From an uncultured Eubacteriales bacterium (GTDB lineage Bacteria; Bacillota_A; Clostridia; Christensenellales; Aristaeellaceae): a stretch of DNA of 8,102 bases. The stretch covers positions 1 through 8,102 of the forward strand of contig CACYNZ010000280.1 of NCBI GenBank assembly GCA_902775835.1. Reading direction: 5' to 3'. Below are positions 6,247 through 8,102 of this stretch, piece after piece. The notes beneath the pieces were generated by a model. The model made no database searches. It had not been told where the DNA came from and saw only the letters and a program-made list of their open reading frames with translations. Position 1 is the first letter of the stretch. Every line of letters begins with the position of its first letter. A program made the translations under genes and the position numbers.

Positions 6247-8102
6247 TTACCGGGCAAAGGATGTGCCGGGAAGCGTGAGCGGAAGCGCGGTGAGGTCCTC
6301 GTCCTTCGAACTGAAGCCCACCAGCACCTGGAAATCGCCGGGTTCCACCACGGTCTGTTCCAGGGCATTGACCAGCGCGAAGTCCTCAGGCTTCAGTGCG
6401 ATCCGGAAGTCTGTGCCTTCGCCGGCTGTCAGCGGGACTTTAAGGAAGGAGCGGAGCTGCTTGACCGGTGTGATCACCGAGGACACCAGATCCCGGACAT
6501 AGACCTGGATCAGGGCGTCGCCGTCCCGGTGTCCCGTGTTCTCCACGTGTCCGCAGACTGTGAGCGTGTCGGCGTCCAGAGCGAGCCGGCTGAGCACAAA
6601 CTGTGTATAGCTCAGGCCCTCGCCGAAGGCGAACAGCGGGGAACCGGGCAGGTCCACATACTTGTCTCCGTGCCAGCCGGGCAGGTGATTGTAGTAGACC
6701 GGCACCTGTCCGGAATGCCGGGGGAAGGAGATGGGCAGGTGTCCGCTGGGGTTGATGCACCCGAACAGGGTTTCCGCGATGGCCTGGCCGCCGTACATGC
6801 CGGGATTGAACGCGCACAGCACTGCGTCGGCCTTTTCGGCACTGTCGCCCAGGCACAGGGGCTTGGAGGAAATGAGCACGGTGCAGATGGGCTTGTTCAG
6901 CGCCATGAGACGCTGGAACAGCTCCGTCTGGCGGCCGGAAAGCTCAAGAATGGCCCGGTCCTGGTACTCGCCGAACAGTCTGGCGCAGTCGCCGGGCACA
7001 AAGACGATGACGTCCGCCTTCTCCGCCAGGGCCACGGCACCGTCCAGGTCATCCGTGTCCTCCTCCAGCTGTCCGCAGCCCTTCGCGTACAGGCAGGTGG
7101 AATCGGTTTCAGTACAGAGATGCTCCAGGCCCTCCTTCAGCGTGACATAGGGACGCACGGGCTCCTTGTAAATGCCGGGTTCCGGATGCGTGAAATAGGT
7201 CCAGTCGCCGTACTGCGCGCGGATGTCGTCCGCGTTGGGTCCGATGAGGGCGATGGTGGTGTTCTTCTTCAGGGGAAGCATGCCGTTGTTCTTCAGAAGC
7301 GTCATGCTCCCGCGGGCGGCCTGAAGCGCCTGATCATGATGCGCGTCGCAGCCGATGCAGCCGGGCACGCCGGTCTTTTCGCTCTTATGGAACAGGCCCA
7401 TTTCATACTTGATGGTCAGAATGTGCAGCACGGCCTCGTTCACCACGTCCATGGAAGCGCTGCCCTCCTTCAGGGCGGCGAGCATGGCGTCATAGAAGGC
7501 CAGCGTGGTCATGATCATGTCATTGCCGGCCTTGGCCGCCTCCACCGCGGCTTCCTCCAGCGTGGCGCACACGTGCTGGCGCTCCACCAGGCTGCGCGCG
7601 TTGTCCCAGTCCGTGACCACGAACCCGCTGAAATCCATTTCCCCGCGCAGCATGTCCCGGAGTGCCCAGCTGTTCACCGTATAGGGCACGCCGTCCTGGG
7701 AGCCGTAGGCCGTCATGATGGTGGCGCACCCGGCTTCCACCGCCTTGCGGAAGGGCGGAAGAAAGACTTCTCTTGCCTTGCGGCGCGTGATCTCCGTGTC
7801 ATAGGCATCCCGCGCGCCGGTGGCCTCGCCGTAGCCGAGATAATGCTTGGCGCAGGCCAGGATATGCTCGTCACTATCCAGGTCATCTCCCTGATACCCG
7901 CGGATAATGGCCTCGCCGAGCTCACCGGCCAGGTACGGGTCCTCGCCGAAGGTCTCATCAATGCGGCCCCAGCGCGTGTCACGCCCCAGGCAGAGCACCG
8001 GGGAAAATGTCCAGTGCAGGCCGTCCGTAGCCACTTCCCGGGCAGTGACTTCGCCCATGCGGCGGGTCATATCCCGGTCCCAGCTGCAGGCCATGGCCAG
8101 CT
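6247..8102 (-). CDS. Glycoside hydrolase family 3 enzyme, beta-glucosidase/beta-xylosidase-like (N-terminus cut by window end)
   Basis: This is a GH3 retaining exo-glycosidase that would remove terminal beta-linked sugars such as glucose or xylose. The frame stays open to base 8102, so the gene start is outside and roughly the first hundred residues are missing; the ATG at 8094 is internal (LAMACSWD matches the family's internal 'aaSwD' segment). Counting from that Met, SPVLCLGRDTRWGR-DETFGEDPYL lies at 31-55 and the substrate-contact KH pair is K83-H84. The nucleophile is D162 in GFVVTDWD. The C-terminal alpha/beta domain runs from about 255 to 450, starting ARGSMTLLKNNGMLPL. GEYQDRAILELSGRQ (375-389) carries the probable acid/base E376, and a fibronectin III-like domain follows at about 497-595. 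It ends with TAA at 6249-6247. About 16 cysteines in 615 residues suggest a cytoplasmic location, though the N-terminus is unseen. Exact substrate cannot be assigned. Confidence 0.94.
   Translation of the reverse strand, partial: LAMACSWDRDMTRRMGEVTAREVATDGLHWTFSPVLCLGRDTRWGRIDETFGEDPYLAGELGEAIIRGYQGDDLDSDEHILACAKHYLGYGEATGARDAYDTEITRRKAREVFLPPFRKAVEAGCATIMTAYGSQDGVPYTVNSWALRDMLRGEMDFSGFVVTDWDNARSLVERQHVCATLEEAAVEAAKAGNDMIMTTLAFYDAMLAALKEGSASMDVVNEAVLHILTIKYEMGLFHKSEKTGVPGCIGCDAHHDQALQAARGSMTLLKNNGMLPLKKNTTIALIGPNADDIRAQYGDWTYFTHPEPGIYKEPVRPYVTLKEGLEHLCTETDSTCLYAKGCGQLEEDTDDLDGAVALAEKADVIVFVPGDCARLFGEYQDRAILELSGRQTELFQRLMALNKPICTVLISSKPLCLGDSAEKADAVLCAFNPGMYGGQAIAETLFGCINPSGHLPISFPRHSGQVPVYYNHLPGWHGDKYVDLPGSPLFAFGEGLSYTQFVLSRLALDADTLTVCGHVENTGHRDGDALIQVYVRDLVSSVITPVKQLRSFLKVPLTAGEGTDFRIALKPEDFALVNALEQTVVEPGDFQVLVGFSSKDEDLTALPLTLPGTSFAR

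Noticed and set aside
1..8102. A dedicated oligosaccharide uptake and breakdown locus (Opp-type importer plus GH3)
   Set aside because: The two groups are convergent and separated by a terminator, and the ATPases look like peptide-importer types. Being neighbours is weak evidence for a shared pathway.

Overview
The window reads like a GC-rich chromosome segment (by eye well above 50% G+C, not computed) from a Gram-positive anaerobe of the Clostridia. The reasons are the Opp/Ami-type protein sequences, strong AGGAGG-like ribosome binding sites, and tightly packed genes with 4-8 bp overlaps. This placement is inference from protein style; there is no rRNA or other marker gene. No RNA genes, mobile elements, CRISPR arrays or long repeats were seen, and no gene-less stretch exceeds about 85 bases.

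Left part, plus strand (1-5218): an oligopeptide-type ABC importer in the classic order oppA-oppB-oppC-oppD-oppF. The substrate-binding protein is cut by the window start. After it comes an 85-base spacer with a perfect 14-bp hairpin and only a weak T tract, the usual arrangement for making more binding protein than membrane complex. The two permeases overlap by 4 bp (ATGA). oppD follows 3 bases later, and oppF starts at a TTG inside the end of oppD. The two permeases form the channel, OppD and OppF power it by ATP hydrolysis, and the binding protein delivers the ligand.

Middle (5097-5163): a long inverted repeat with T tracts on both strands serves as a shared terminator for the two convergent gene groups. 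The open reading frame of oppF runs straight through it because the last part of the gene appears to have slipped frame. The expected stop is a +1-frame TAA just before the hairpin.

Right part, minus strand (5164-8102): a glycoside hydrolase family 3 enzyme (start beyond the window end) followed 30 bases downstream by an exported HAD-superfamily phosphatase, probably co-transcribed. The GH3 enzyme would release terminal sugars from oligosaccharides or glycosides; the phosphatase would remove phosphate outside the membrane.

I found no clearly new system. The points most worth a second look are the frame break at the oppF 3' end, the loss of all four iron-sulphur-type cysteines in OppD, the enlarged outer loop of OppC, the oppA-oppB attenuator-like spacer, and the pairing of a secreted phosphatase with a cysteine-rich, apparently intracellular GH3 enzyme.
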